A DNA stretch of 39,947 nt, taken from assembly GCA_913020495.1 (NCBI GenBank), contig CAJWBJ010000027.1:1-39947 (forward strand). Reading direction: 5' to 3'. The translations under genes were made by a program, and so were the position numbers. Position 1 is the stretch's first letter. Each line of letters opens with the position of its first letter. The notes under the pieces were generated by a model that made no database searches, had not been told where the DNA came from, and worked only from the letters and a program-made list of their open reading frames with translations. This document shows positions 1-8,119 of the stretch, piece by piece. This DNA comes from an uncultured Oleiphilus sp. (GTDB taxonomy: Bacteria > Pseudomonadota > Gammaproteobacteria > Pseudomonadales > Oleiphilaceae).

Positions 1-822
1 ATGGTGTTTTTGAACTGGACAGAATTACCTTGGTTTTGGCAGGGAATGGATCAATTTTGGTTTGCGATGATTATGGTTGCGGTAGTGCCGGGCTTATTAG
101 CTTTTGTCTTTGGCTGGTTAGCGTTCCGTTCACGTGTCACGGGCGTATATCTATCGATCATTACGCAGGCTCTCACTTACGCTTTAATGTTGTCATTCTT
201 CCGAAATGAAATGGGCTTTGGTGGTACCAATGGGCTAACAGATTTTAAAGAAATTCTTGGTTTTAGTCTGCAAGAAGACAGTACGCGTATTGGGCTATTT
301 ATCGCGACCTCAACTTTGCTCTCAGTTGCACTGGTATTAAGTCATTTTATTTTCAAATCACGTTTCGGTAAGGTGATTATCGCCATTCGGGATGGTGAAA
401 ATCGAGCACGCTTTATCGGTTACCGTGCTGAACGTTATAAAGTATGGCTGTTTGTCTATTCAGCGGTTATTGCGGGTGTGGCGGGTGCTTTATATGTACC
501 GCAAGTAGGGATTATTAACCCTGGTGAGTTCTCACCAATCAACTCGATTGAAATTGTTATCTGGGTTGCTGTGGGTGGTCGTGCCACATTAATTGGTGCC
601 GTTGTAGGAGCTCTATTGGTGAATTATGCGAAGACTCGTTTTACTGCAATTATGCCTGAAGCTTGGTTATTTGCTCTAGGTGCTTTATTCGTATTAGTGA
701 CTTTATATTTACCAAACGGACTAATGGGTTTAAGGGCGCAGCTGCAAGACCGTAAAACCAAGCGTGAGCAGCTAGCGAGCAGTCTATCTGCACAAGAAAG
801 TTCTCAGGAGAAAGCATCATGA
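1..822 (+). CDS. urtC: Urea ABC transporter permease UrtC (5' partial)
   Basis: This is one of two inner-membrane permease subunits of the urea uptake ABC transporter of the branched-chain amino-acid (HAAT) type. The reading frame is open from the first base and gives 273 residues, whereas UrtC is usually about 350-380, so the N-terminus lies outside the window; the ATG at base 1 is most likely an internal methionine. Several hydrophobic segments are visible, together with the family segment VGGRATLIGAVVGA near residues 190-205 and a charged cytoplasmic tail. Its stop overlaps the start of urtD by four bases (ATGA at 819-822), implying translational coupling. urtA and urtB are expected upstream, outside the window. 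The identity is supported by the UrtD and UrtE genes that follow and by the urease genes beyond them. Confidence 0.93.
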   Translation: MVFLNWTELPWFWQGMDQFWFAMIMVAVVPGLLAFVFGWLAFRSRVTGVYLSIITQALTYALMLSFFRNEMGFGGTNGLTDFKEILGFSLQEDSTRIGLFIATSTLLSVALVLSHFIFKSRFGKVIIAIRDGENRARFIGYRAERYKVWLFVYSAVIAGVAGALYVPQVGIINPGEFSPINSIEIVIWVAVGGRATLIGAVVGALLVNYAKTRFTAIMPEAWLFALGALFVLVTLYLPNGLMGLRAQLQDRKTKREQLASSLSAQESSQEKAS

Positions 823-1667
823 GTATTTTAGATAGTCATCTATTGGATGACACCCGAGAGCTATTTCGACGTGATAAAGTTTGGTCGTTCATGCAGCCAC
901 ATGAACCGATGGTTGATGTTTCAAAAAACGTCATTCTGTATATCGAAGGATTATCGGTCAGCTTTGATGGCTTTAAAGCATTAAATGATATGAACTTATA
1001 TATCAATGACGGTGAGTTACGCTGCTTAATTGGCGCGAATGGCGCGGGAAAAACAACCTTAATGGATGTGATTACCGGTAAAACACAGTGTGACGAAGGT
1101 TCTGTTTACTTTGGACAGACGCATAACTTGTTAGAAAAAGATGAGGCCGAAATATCGCAACTGGGGATTGGGCGAAAATTCCAGAAGCCAACAGTTTTTG
1201 AAGCGCATACGGTTTTAGATAATTTAGAATTAGCACTAAAAACGAATAAATCGGTTATCCCTACATTATTTGGCAAGCTAAGTTCGACCGATATAGACCG
1301 TATTGACCATGTTTTGAAAACGATTGGTTTGAAAGAAAACCGTATGTTATTAGCGGGATCTTTATCTCATGGCCAAAAACAATGGTTAGAAATTGGCATG
1401 TTGTTAGTCGCAGAACCGCGTTTGTTGTTGGTCGATGAACCCGTTGCAGGTATGACGGCTCAAGAGACTGAGCGGACTGCCGAACTACTGAACTCGCTAG
1501 CGGGTGAGCACACCGTGGTTGTAGTTGAGCATGATATGGAATTTGTACGCTCTATTGCTAAAACAGTAACGGTTTTGCACCAAGGCGCAGTATTGGCTGA
1601 AGGCACGATGGATGAAGTGCAAAATAATAAAGATGTACGTGAAGTGTACCTTGGTGAAGAGGAATAG
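819..1667 (+). CDS. urtD: Urea ABC transporter ATP-binding protein UrtD
   Basis: This is an ATPase subunit of the urea importer, 282 residues, acting at the cytoplasmic face of the membrane. Walker A is GANGAGKT at residues 72-79, the ABC signature is the LSHGQ variant in the middle of the protein, and Walker B is LLLVDEP followed by VAGM. The roughly 40-residue extension before the ABC fold is usual for UrtD compared with LivG. The gene starts inside the end of urtC (4-bp overlap) and is followed after 8 bp by urtE, so the three genes are one transcription unit. No motif is missing. Confidence 0.95.
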   Translation: MSILDSHLLDDTRELFRRDKVWSFMQPHEPMVDVSKNVILYIEGLSVSFDGFKALNDMNLYINDGELRCLIGANGAGKTTLMDVITGKTQCDEGSVYFGQTHNLLEKDEAEISQLGIGRKFQKPTVFEAHTVLDNLELALKTNKSVIPTLFGKLSSTDIDRIDHVLKTIGLKENRMLLAGSLSHGQKQWLEIGMLLVAEPRLLLVDEPVAGMTAQETERTAELLNSLAGEHTVVVVEHDMEFVRSIAKTVTVLHQGAVLAEGTMDEVQNNKDVREVYLGEEE

Positions 1668-1675
1668 GGTGAAGC

Positions 1676-2386
1676 ATGATTTCAATTAAAAAAGTTAATC
1701 AACATTACGGCGGCACGCAGATCCTTTGGGATTTAGATCTTGATATCGAACCTGGTTCACGTACTTGTATTATGGGTCGTAATGGAGTCGGTAAATCGAC
1801 GTTATTACAGTGCATGATGGGTTTACGGCCAATCACGAGTGGTGAAATTTTAATGGATGGCTCACCCATGCATACTAAATCTGCCGAAGCGCGTGCGCCT
1901 GCAGGTATTGGTTATGTTCCGCAAGGGCGTGAAATTTTTCCATTGTTGACAGTAGAAGAAAACCTGAGACTGGGTTTACCGATTCGTGCTCAGCGCTTAG
2001 GCAAGGATGAAGCGAAAGAAATTCCGAAAAAAATATTTGATTTGTTTCCCGTATTAGGCGAAATGATGCATCGCCGTGGAGGTGATTTATCGGGTGGTCA
2101 GCAGCAGCAGTTAGCGATTGGTCGAGCCTTAGTGATTGAGCCTAAAGTATTGATTTTGGACGAACCAAATGAAGGTATTCAGCCCAATATTGTTAAACAA
2201 ATTGGTGATGTTATTCTGAAACTAAACGAAGAAGAGGGCATGACTGTCATATTAGTTGAACAAAAATTAGGCTTTGCCAGACGAATCGGTCAATCATTTC
2301 GACTGATGGAACGTGGAAAAATAGTTGCTCAAGACAGTATGGATAAATTAAGCGATGACTTGATTAGTAAATATCTGGCAGTATAG
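1676..2386 (+). CDS. urtE: Urea ABC transporter ATP-binding protein UrtE
   Basis: This is the second ATPase of the urea importer, 236 residues and LivF-like. Walker A is GRNGVGKST near residues 35-43, the signature is LSGGQQQQ, and Walker B is VLILDEPNEGIQP; the EPNEGIQP form is characteristic of UrtE. The start is preceded by a good ribosome-binding sequence (GGGTGAAG). It is the last transporter gene; a 170-bp gap with decayed repeats separates it from ureD. Uptake by UrtABCDE delivers urea at low external concentration to the urease encoded just downstream. Confidence 0.95.
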   Translation: MISIKKVNQHYGGTQILWDLDLDIEPGSRTCIMGRNGVGKSTLLQCMMGLRPITSGEILMDGSPMHTKSAEARAPAGIGYVPQGREIFPLLTVEENLRLGLPIRAQRLGKDEAKEIPKKIFDLFPVLGEMMHRRGGDLSGGQQQQLAIGRALVIEPKVLILDEPNEGIQPNIVKQIGDVILKLNEEEGMTVILVEQKLGFARRIGQSFRLMERGKIVAQDSMDKLSDDLISKYLAV

Positions 2387-2419
2387 ATGGCCTTGTATTT
2401 TGTCATCTCGGTAGACTAA

Positions 2420-2505
2420 TACTCTGTCATGCTGGAAGGTGAGTACTCTGTCATCAGGAAGGTGAGTTCTATGTCATACCGGTAGTGTTTTGAGCCGGTA
2501 TTCAT
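2420..2505 (+). repeat. Imperfect tandem repeats ending in a REP-like hairpin
   Basis: In the urtE-ureD gap, two near-identical units of 24 bp (2420-2443) and 23 bp (2444-2466), each of the form TACTCTGTCAT-GGAAGGTGAG, are followed by a third diverged unit that runs into a stem-loop: ATACCGG (2475-2481) pairs with CCGGTAT over a 12-base loop. A further TGTCAT..CGGTAG fragment lies just before, at about 2400. The hairpin matches the arms of the larger dispersed element found elsewhere in the window, so this looks like decayed and partly duplicated repeat DNA. No convincing promoter was seen in the gap. Confidence 0.7.
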
Positions 2506-2556
2506 AACCCAGATGAATTAACGCTAATAACGATAAATGGTAATAATCATAATAAA

Positions 2557-3465
2557 ATGAATATCCCGTTAGATCCCAAGTTAATCGATACTGCCGCTGT
2601 TGTAAATAATAAATGCCCGGTAGAAAGTTCAAGCTGGCAAGCTCGATTGGACTTGTCATTCGCTCAACGCAGTCGTGGCGTGCGCTTGGTGAAATGTGAA
2701 CATGAAGGGCCTTTGTATGTGCAAAAAGCTTTCTACCCTGAAGGACCTGATTGTGCTCATGTTTACCTTCTACACCCGCCAGGCGGACTTGTCACGGGTG
2801 ATACATTAACGATTTCTGTTGAAGCTCAAGCGGGTAGTCATGCCTTATTAACAACGCCAGGGGCAGGGCGCGTTTATAAGGCTCGTGAGGAAGAAGGTGT
2901 TCAGGCACAAAACTTACAGATTAGCGTACAAAAAAATGCCACCGTTGAGTGGTTTCCCTTAGAAACCATTCTTTTTCCCTCTGCACAAGCACGCATGAAA
3001 ACTCGCGTTGATTTAAGTGATAATGCGAATTTTATTGGTTGGGAGGTGACTTGTTTTGGTTTACCGGCTAACAATATTACTTTTGATTCGGGCTCCGTGT
3101 CACAGAATATGCAGATTTGGCGAGATGGTCGTATTCTCTTAAATGAAAATTTGGTGATAGATCAAGGTGATAGCGCTTTATTAAACGCCAATGCTGGGCT
3201 GCGCTCTTTACCTGTTCATGGTTTGATGATTGCGGGGCCCTTCAAAGACAATCGACTAGGTTTGATTGATGCCCTACGCTTGCTTCAAGCACAAACGGAT
3301 ACCAATGAATTTTTTGCCACCAGTCAGAGCGGTGAATTTATGACAGTTCGTTATCTGGGAAGCTGCACTGAAAAAGCACGTAAACTATTTACTCAGGCTT
3401 GGGTTTTAATTCGTCCTGAGTTAATTGAAAAACAAGTAGTAGCGCCCAGAATTTGGGCGACTTAA
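2557..3465 (+). CDS. ureD: Urease accessory protein UreD (UreH)
   Basis: This is a urease maturation factor of 302 residues. It binds the UreABC apoenzyme and, with UreF and UreG, lets nickel and CO2 reach the active site. Family segments visible are PPGGLVTGD near residues 74-82, LLTTPGAGRVYK near 97-108 and the central WFPLETILF. Length is typical (about 270-310). The first in-frame ATG is used; the ribosome-binding sequence in front of it is poor, so the exact start is less certain than the gene. It opens the urease cluster in the usual order ureD-A-B-C-E-F-G. Its last codons form a GC-rich hairpin (see 3443-3494). Confidence 0.95.
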   Translation: MNIPLDPKLIDTAAVVNNKCPVESSSWQARLDLSFAQRSRGVRLVKCEHEGPLYVQKAFYPEGPDCAHVYLLHPPGGLVTGDTLTISVEAQAGSHALLTTPGAGRVYKAREEEGVQAQNLQISVQKNATVEWFPLETILFPSAQARMKTRVDLSDNANFIGWEVTCFGLPANNITFDSGSVSQNMQIWRDGRILLNENLVIDQGDSALLNANAGLRSLPVHGLMIAGPFKDNRLGLIDALRLLQAQTDTNEFFATSQSGEFMTVRYLGSCTEKARKLFTQAWVLIRPELIEKQVVAPRIWAT

Positions 3466-3494
3466 AAATGCTATAGGGTGTGCAAGCGCACCTT
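3443..3494 (+). promoter_or_regulatory. Two adjacent hairpins after ureD
   Basis: Two stem-loops lie in series between ureD and ureA. The first pairs CGCCCA (3443-3448) with TGGGCG (3454-3459) over a 5-base loop and covers the end of ureD. The second pairs AGGGTGTG (3475-3482) with CGCACCTT (3487-3494) over a 4-base loop with two G-T pairs. Neither is followed by a run of T, so neither is a standard intrinsic terminator. They could be an mRNA-stability or processing element, or an attenuating barrier between accessory and structural genes; that role is inference. Confidence 0.4.
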
Positions 3495-3531
3495 ATGAAC
3501 AAATTTATATCAAAATAATACCGAGGCTAGG

Positions 3532-3834
3532 ATGGAACTTTTACCAAGAGAAAAAGATAAGCTGCTAGTGTTTACTGCCGCCTTGCTAGCTGAAAGACGT
3601 TTGAATCGTGGGCTGAAGTTGAATTATCCAGAAGCCATGGCCTATCTGACGATGGAAATAATCGAAGGTGCTCGAGATGGTAGAACTGTCGCTGAATTAA
3701 TGAGTTACGGTAAAACTTTGCTAACTGAAGAGCAGGTCATGGAAGGGGTATCAAGCCTAATACATGAAGTGCAGGTCGAAGCCACGTTTCCTGATGGTAC
3801 TAAACTGGTCACTGTTCACGACCCAATCTGCTAA
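3532..3834 (+). CDS. ureA: Urease subunit gamma
   Basis: This is the smallest structural subunit of urease, 100 residues, the standard length for bacterial UreA. It begins [11 protein letters not shown] and contains the family stretches [10 protein letters not shown] near residues 25-34 and DGRTVAELM near 49-57. It packs with UreB and UreC into the (UreABC)3 cytoplasmic enzyme that splits urea into ammonia and carbamate. The start is preceded by GAGG about ten bases upstream. ureB follows after 12 bp. Confidence 0.97.
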   Translation: MELLPREKDKLLVFTAALLAERRLNRGLKLNYPEAMAYLTMEIIEGARDGRTVAELMSYGKTLLTEEQVMEGVSSLIHEVQVEATFPDGTKLVTVHDPIC

Positions 3835-3846
3835 GGAGATATTCTG

Positions 3847-4206
3847 ATGATTCCAGGTGAAATACAAACTGCTGCAGGCGATATTGAATTAAATGTTGGC
3901 CGAGAAACGCTCTCTTTACGTGTTGAAAATATTGGCGATAGACCTATTCAGGTCGGGTCGCATTATCATTTTTATGAAACCAATCTTGGTCTTCAGTTTG
4001 ACCGTGAAAAAACCAAAGGCTTTCGGCTTAATATTATTTCAGGTACAGCCGTAAGGTTCGAACCAGGGCAAGGCCGTGAAGTTGAGTTAGTAGCTTATGC
4101 GGGGGATCGTCAGGTATATGGTTTTCGAGGCGATGTGATGGGCTTTTTGGATGATTCTTCTATTAACAGTAATACTGGTACGGATCAAAATGGAGGAGCT
4201 GTCTGA
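3847..4206 (+). CDS. ureB: Urease subunit beta
   Basis: This is the beta subunit of urease, 119 residues, slightly longer than the usual 101-106 because of a polar C-terminal tail after the [12 protein letters not shown] segment. It begins [19 protein letters not shown], the canonical N-terminus, and carries [12 protein letters not shown] near residues 36-47. A strong ribosome-binding site (AAGGAGAT) precedes it, and its stop overlaps the ureC start by one base (TGATG), so the two are translationally coupled. Confidence 0.97.
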   Translation: MIPGEIQTAAGDIELNVGRETLSLRVENIGDRPIQVGSHYHFYETNLGLQFDREKTKGFRLNIISGTAVRFEPGQGREVELVAYAGDRQVYGFRGDVMGFLDDSSINSNTGTDQNGGAV

Positions 4207-5912
4207 TGGCTAAAATGGATAGAGCTAGTTATGCACAAATGTTTGGCCCAACCACGGGTGACAAAGTACGCTTAGCGGATACAGACCTTTGGATTCAAGT
4301 CGAAAAAGATTACACCACTTACGGCGATGAAGTGAAATTTGGCGGTGGTAAAGTAATACGTGACGGCATGGGGCAAAGTCAGCGACCTAGTGCAGAAACT
4401 GCTGACTTAGTCATCACTAATGCCTTGATTTTAGATCATTGGGGTATCGTTAAAGCCGATGTTGGTATCAAAGAAGGCCGTATTGACGGTATAGGCAAAG
4501 CGGGTAATCCGGATATCCAGGATAATATCGACATTATTATTGGCCCTGGAACCGAAGTGATCGCCGGTGAAGGCTCTATTCTGACCGCAGGTGGCATTGA
4601 TGCCCATATTCATTTTATTTGTCCGCAGCAAGTCGAAGAAGCGCTGATGTCAGGGGTCACCACCATGATTGGTGGCGGAACAGGCCCAGCAACGGGGACT
4701 AATGCCACAACCTGTACGCCAGGCCCGTGGTATATCGGAAAAATGCTGCAGTCGACAGATTGCATGCCGATGAACTTTGGCTTCTTAGGAAAAGGAAATG
4801 CTAGTTTACCGGAAGGTTTACGTGAGCAGTTAGAAGCAGGTGCTTGCGGCTTAAAATTACATGAAGATTGGGGCACGACACCCGCTTCAATTGATTGTTG
4901 TTTATCTGTCGCTGAAGAATACGATGTGCAGGTAGCGATTCATACCGATACACTGAATGAGTCAGGTTTTGTTGACGACACAATTGGTGCATTTAAAGAT
5001 CGCGTCATACATACCTACCATACTGAAGGTGCGGGCGGTGGTCATGCACCGGATATTATTCGAGCGTGTTCACATCCAAATGTATTACCGTCTTCAACGA
5101 ACCCAACGCGCCCTTTTACCCGTAATACCGTTGATGAACATTTAGATATGCTGATGGTATGTCATCACTTGGATAGCAGTATTCCAGAAGATGTGGCGTT
5201 TGCTGATTCACGTATTCGTAAAGAAACCATTGCCGCCGAAGATATATTTCATGACCGTGGTGCTTTCAGTATGATTTCTTCAGACTCTCAAGCCATGGGG
5301 CGAGTAGGTGAAGTGATCACACGTACTTGGCAAACAGCACATAAAATGAAACAACAGTTTGGCTTATTGGAAGAAGATAAAGCAACCGGGGCTGATAACT
5401 TCCGTGCCCGCCGTTATATTTCTAAGTACACCATTAACCCTGCGATTGCTCATGGTATTTCTCATGAAGTTGGCTCGATTGAAAAAGGTAAACTGGCCGA
5501 TTTAGTGTTATGGAAACCTGCTTTCTTTGGTATTAAACCGTCCGCCATTATAAAAGGCGGCATGATTGCCGCAGCGCCGATGGGCGACCCTAATGCCTCA
5601 ATACCTACGCCTCAGCCAGTGCATTATCGACCGATGTTTGGTGCTCAAGGTTTAGCGGCCGCTAAAACCTCGGTGACTTTCGTCTCTGAAGCCGCTATGA
5701 AAAATGGTATTGGTGAAAAACTGGAACTCTCACGAAATTTGAGCTCTTGTAAAAATACCCGAAATATTCGTAAAACCGATATGGTATTGAATGATTGGAT
5801 GCCAGAAATAACGGTTGATCCACAAACGTATGAAGTACGTGCAGACGGTGAATTACTTACATGTGAACCAGCAACAGAGTTACCATTATCTCAGCTCTAT
5901 ACCTTGTTTTAA
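4206..5912 (+). CDS. ureC: Urease subunit alpha (catalytic, dinickel)
   Basis: This is the catalytic subunit of urease, 568 residues. All metal and catalytic residues are present and fall at the same numbers as in the Klebsiella enzyme: H134 and H136 in DAHIHF, the carbamylated K217 in GLKLHED, H246 in AIHTDT, H272 in TYHTEG, D360 in SSDSQA, and the flap C319 and general acid H320 in MVCHHLD. The enzyme should therefore be active once matured. It starts on the last base of the ureB stop with GGAGGAG just upstream. A 160-bp gap with a decayed REP-like hairpin separates it from ureE. Confidence 0.98.
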   Translation: MAKMDRASYAQMFGPTTGDKVRLADTDLWIQVEKDYTTYGDEVKFGGGKVIRDGMGQSQRPSAETADLVITNALILDHWGIVKADVGIKEGRIDGIGKAGNPDIQDNIDIIIGPGTEVIAGEGSILTAGGIDAHIHFICPQQVEEALMSGVTTMIGGGTGPATGTNATTCTPGPWYIGKMLQSTDCMPMNFGFLGKGNASLPEGLREQLEAGACGLKLHEDWGTTPASIDCCLSVAEEYDVQVAIHTDTLNESGFVDDTIGAFKDRVIHTYHTEGAGGGHAPDIIRACSHPNVLPSSTNPTRPFTRNTVDEHLDMLMVCHHLDSSIPEDVAFADSRIRKETIAAEDIFHDRGAFSMISSDSQAMGRVGEVITRTWQTAHKMKQQFGLLEEDKATGADNFRARRYISKYTINPAIAHGISHEVGSIEKGKLADLVLWKPAFFGIKPSAIIKGGMIAAAPMGDPNASIPTPQPVHYRPMFGAQGLAAAKTSVTFVSEAAMKNGIGEKLELSRNLSSCKNTRNIRKTDMVLNDWMPEITVDPQTYEVRADGELLTCEPATELPLSQLYTLF

Positions 5913-5920
5913 TGATGTTT

Positions 5921-5951
5921 TGTCATGCCTAGTGTTTTGAACCGGCATCCA
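5921..5951 (+). repeat. Decayed REP-like hairpin downstream of ureC
   Basis: TGTCATGCC-TAGTGTTTTGAACC-GGCATCC can fold by pairing ATGCC with GGCAT. It has the layout of the dispersed hairpin seen at 2472-2505 and inside the MITE-like elements, but the stem bases have changed on both sides together. It lacks the outer inverted repeats. The rest of the ureC-ureE gap (to 6072) shows no further clear signal. Confidence 0.6.
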
Positions 5952-6072
5952 TAGGGCAAAAGAATGGGTCCCCGAATAGATACTTTGGGAATGATCGGGT
6001 GGAACTTTGAAATGATAGGGTAAAGCTTTTAAATGACAGTGAATGAGAAACAACGAGAGGTAGAAAAAACAG

Positions 6073-6531
6073 ATGTTAGAAGTCTATGAACGTCTCGGCA
6101 TGCATTGTCATGACCCTGTTGCTGAAACGATAACCTTAAATCATGATCAGCGAAATAAGGGTCGAATAAAGGCAATGAGTTTATCAGGTACTGAAGTTCG
6201 TATCTTTTTGGAGCGTGGTAATCCATTGCTTGTTGGCGAATTTCTAAAAACTGAATGTGGAAAAGTTGTACAAGTTGAAGGTGCTGTCGAAGCAGTCGCC
6301 CATGCAAGCTGTGACGATTGGCATAACTTTTCGCGTGCTTGTTATCACCTAGGTAATCGACATTCAAAGATAGAGATCGGTGATCGATGGTTACGTATTA
6401 AACCGGATCATGTTTTAGAAGAAATGGTGCATTTATTAGGCTTGGTAGTCTCGCATGAAGAGGCGGTATTTGCACCCGAGTCAGGTGCTTATAATCTTGG
6501 TCGACATGTAGGTGGTCACAACCACAATTAA
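6073..6531 (+). CDS. ureE: Urease accessory protein UreE (nickel metallochaperone)
   Basis: This protein of 152 residues is the dimeric nickel carrier that hands nickel to UreG and the urease pre-activation complex. The central metal-binding segment CYHLGNRH holds H92, the residue equivalent to the conserved nickel histidine, and H97; PDHVL places another likely ligand at H113. The C-terminus ends HVGGHNHN, a short histidine tail compared with the long tail of Klebsiella UreE. The ATG chosen follows a GAGAGG stretch about 18 bases upstream, so initiation may be weak. A 7-bp inverted repeat straddles the stop (6513-6519 with 6534-6540). Confidence 0.95.
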   Translation: MLEVYERLGMHCHDPVAETITLNHDQRNKGRIKAMSLSGTEVRIFLERGNPLLVGEFLKTECGKVVQVEGAVEAVAHASCDDWHNFSRACYHLGNRHSKIEIGDRWLRIKPDHVLEEMVHLLGLVVSHEEAVFAPESGAYNLGRHVGGHNHN

Positions 6532-6584
6532 CGGTGACCATTAATGAATCATGATCACTTATGTCAGGCATGAAGGGATAAAAA

Positions 6585-7271
6585 ATGAGTAATTCTTTGG
6601 CTTTAGCGCGGTTACTACAACTAAGCAGCGTTAGCTTACCTGTGGGTGGTTATGCTTTTTCGCAAGGGTTGGAGTATGCCATTGAATGTGCTTGGATTAA
6701 AAAATACGAGGATGTTGAGGAGTGGATCAAGCTACAATTAAAAGAAAATCTAGCGCGTGTTGATTTACCGATACTTAGAGGCGTGATGGAAAGTTGCCAA
6801 GCGTTGGATTGGTCACGTTTTCGTTATTTGAATGATTTAGCCATCGCCTCACGTGAAACTAAAGAGCTGCGCTTGACCGATACTGCGATGGGTGAAGCCC
6901 TATATCGGCTGTTAAAGAGTTTAGATTTCACTTTTCCTTTTGAAAGCGAAGGTGCAGGTATTGTGAAGAATGAATTGAGTTTTGTTAGCTTATTTGCCTA
7001 TGCGGCCCAATGTTGGGATATTCCATATGAAGAAACCGCTACGGGTTTTACTTGGTCATGGCTAGAGAATCAGGTTGCAGCAGCAACTAAGTTGGTCCCA
7101 TTAGGGCAAACTCAGGCTCAGCAGTTACTGACCCTCTTTCAGCCTGCAATCGCTCAGACGATTGAGCAGGCCGAACGTACTTTAGAAGATAATATTGGCG
7201 GAGGCTTACCCGCTTTGGCAATTGCGAGTGCTTTGCATGAAGCACAGTACAGTCGGTTATTTCGATCGTAA
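6585..7271 (+). CDS. ureF: Urease accessory protein UreF
   Basis: This is a urease maturation factor of 228 residues, all-helical in known structures, which bridges UreD-bound apo-urease and the UreG GTPase. The characteristic N-terminal segment LARLLQLSSVSLPVGGYAFS is present at residues 7-26, followed by SQGLEYAIE, and a central SRETKELR near residues 88-95. Length matches the family. It has a good ribosome-binding site (AAGGGA). It is separated from ureG by a 147-bp gap with another repeat fragment. Confidence 0.95.
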   Translation: MSNSLALARLLQLSSVSLPVGGYAFSQGLEYAIECAWIKKYEDVEEWIKLQLKENLARVDLPILRGVMESCQALDWSRFRYLNDLAIASRETKELRLTDTAMGEALYRLLKSLDFTFPFESEGAGIVKNELSFVSLFAYAAQCWDIPYEETATGFTWSWLENQVAAATKLVPLGQTQAQQLLTLFQPAIAQTIEQAERTLEDNIGGGLPALAIASALHEAQYSRLFRS

Positions 7272-7274
7272 AAA

Positions 7275-7306
7275 TGGATGCTGGCTAAAAAGTCTACCGG
7301 AATGAC
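7275..7306 (-). repeat. Half-copy of the dispersed REP-like repeat
   Basis: Read on the - strand this is GTCATTCCGGTAG-ACTTTTT-AGCCAGCATCC, which matches one arm of the repeats at 26162-26320 and 33402-33558. The outer inverted repeats are absent. A second GTCATTCCCGAGG fragment follows at about 7319 on the + strand. It lies between ureF and ureG. Confidence 0.6.
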
Positions 7307-7418
7307 AACCCCTTATAGTCATTCCCGAGGTATTTTAATTGGGGGCCGATAGGGTGAGAAAGAAATTTAGTGCATTCTACATTTTACAAATAAAAGAAGT
7401 TTATTATTAGGAATAACT

Positions 7419-8063
7419 ATGTCAAAAAAACAAACTTTACGAATAGGTGTCGGTGGCCCGGTTGGCTCAGGTAAAACAGCTTTGTTACGTTCTCTTTGTG
7501 CCACAATGAAGGACCATTACAATATTGCAGTGGTAACAAATGATATTTACACCCAAGAAGATGCCTTGTTTTTAACCAAGCATAAAGCCTTGGAAGCCGA
7601 CCGTATTATTGGTGTTGAAACGGGAGGGTGCCCACACACCGCTATTCGTGAAGATGCCTCAATGAATTTGGCTGCCATTGATCAGTTAATGGCCCGACAC
7701 GGTGAACTGGATGTCGTGTTTGTAGAGTCGGGGGGAGATAACCTCAGTGCCACCTTTAGTCCGGAGCTGTCTGATCTGACCATTTATGTCATTGATGTTT
7801 CAGCAGGCGACAAAATACCCCGTAAAGGCGGGCCGGGTATTACCAAATCTGATTTACTGATTATCAATAAAATAGACCTAGCTCCTTTGGTGGGCGCCTC
7901 TTTAGAGGTGATGGATCAAGATGCAAAGAAAATGCGAGGGGATCGACCTTTTGTGTTTTCAAATTTGAAGAAAGCTCAAGGATTGGATGATATTATCCAA
8001 TTTATTCTGACAGAAGGGATGCTTGAGGTGAAAACCTTACCACCGGCTAAATCTGTTATTTAA
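7419..8063 (+). CDS. ureG: Urease accessory GTPase UreG
   Basis: This is the SIMIBI-class GTPase that carries nickel as a GTP-bound dimer and drives its delivery into urease, 214 residues. The P-loop is GGPVGSGKT at residues 12-20, the nickel-binding CPH motif is residues 71-73 in [13 protein letters not shown], and the guanine-specificity motif is NKID at 150-153. All three are intact. It is the last gene of the urease cluster. A small hairpin (CCCTTA with TAAGGG) follows the stop without a T run. The signalling pair downstream is on the same strand after 56 bp and may be read from the same transcript. Confidence 0.97.
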   Translation: MSKKQTLRIGVGGPVGSGKTALLRSLCATMKDHYNIAVVTNDIYTQEDALFLTKHKALEADRIIGVETGGCPHTAIREDASMNLAAIDQLMARHGELDVVFVESGGDNLSATFSPELSDLTIYVIDVSAGDKIPRKGGPGITKSDLLIINKIDLAPLVGASLEVMDQDAKKMRGDRPFVFSNLKKAQGLDDIIQFILTEGMLEVKTLPPAKSVI

Positions 8064-8119
8064 AAATTTGCCCTTAAGGGATTCTAAGGGTGTGATTATC
8101 AAACTTTGCTTAAACCTCT

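Noticed and set aside
6029-6367. 112-residue open frame on the - strand opposite ureE
   Set aside because: It lies antisense to a well-supported ureE and matches nothing recognisable.
8074-8093. Hairpin CCCTTA/TAAGGG after ureG as a terminator
   Set aside because: Only six pairs and no T run; the kinase gene follows on the same strand and may be co-transcribed.
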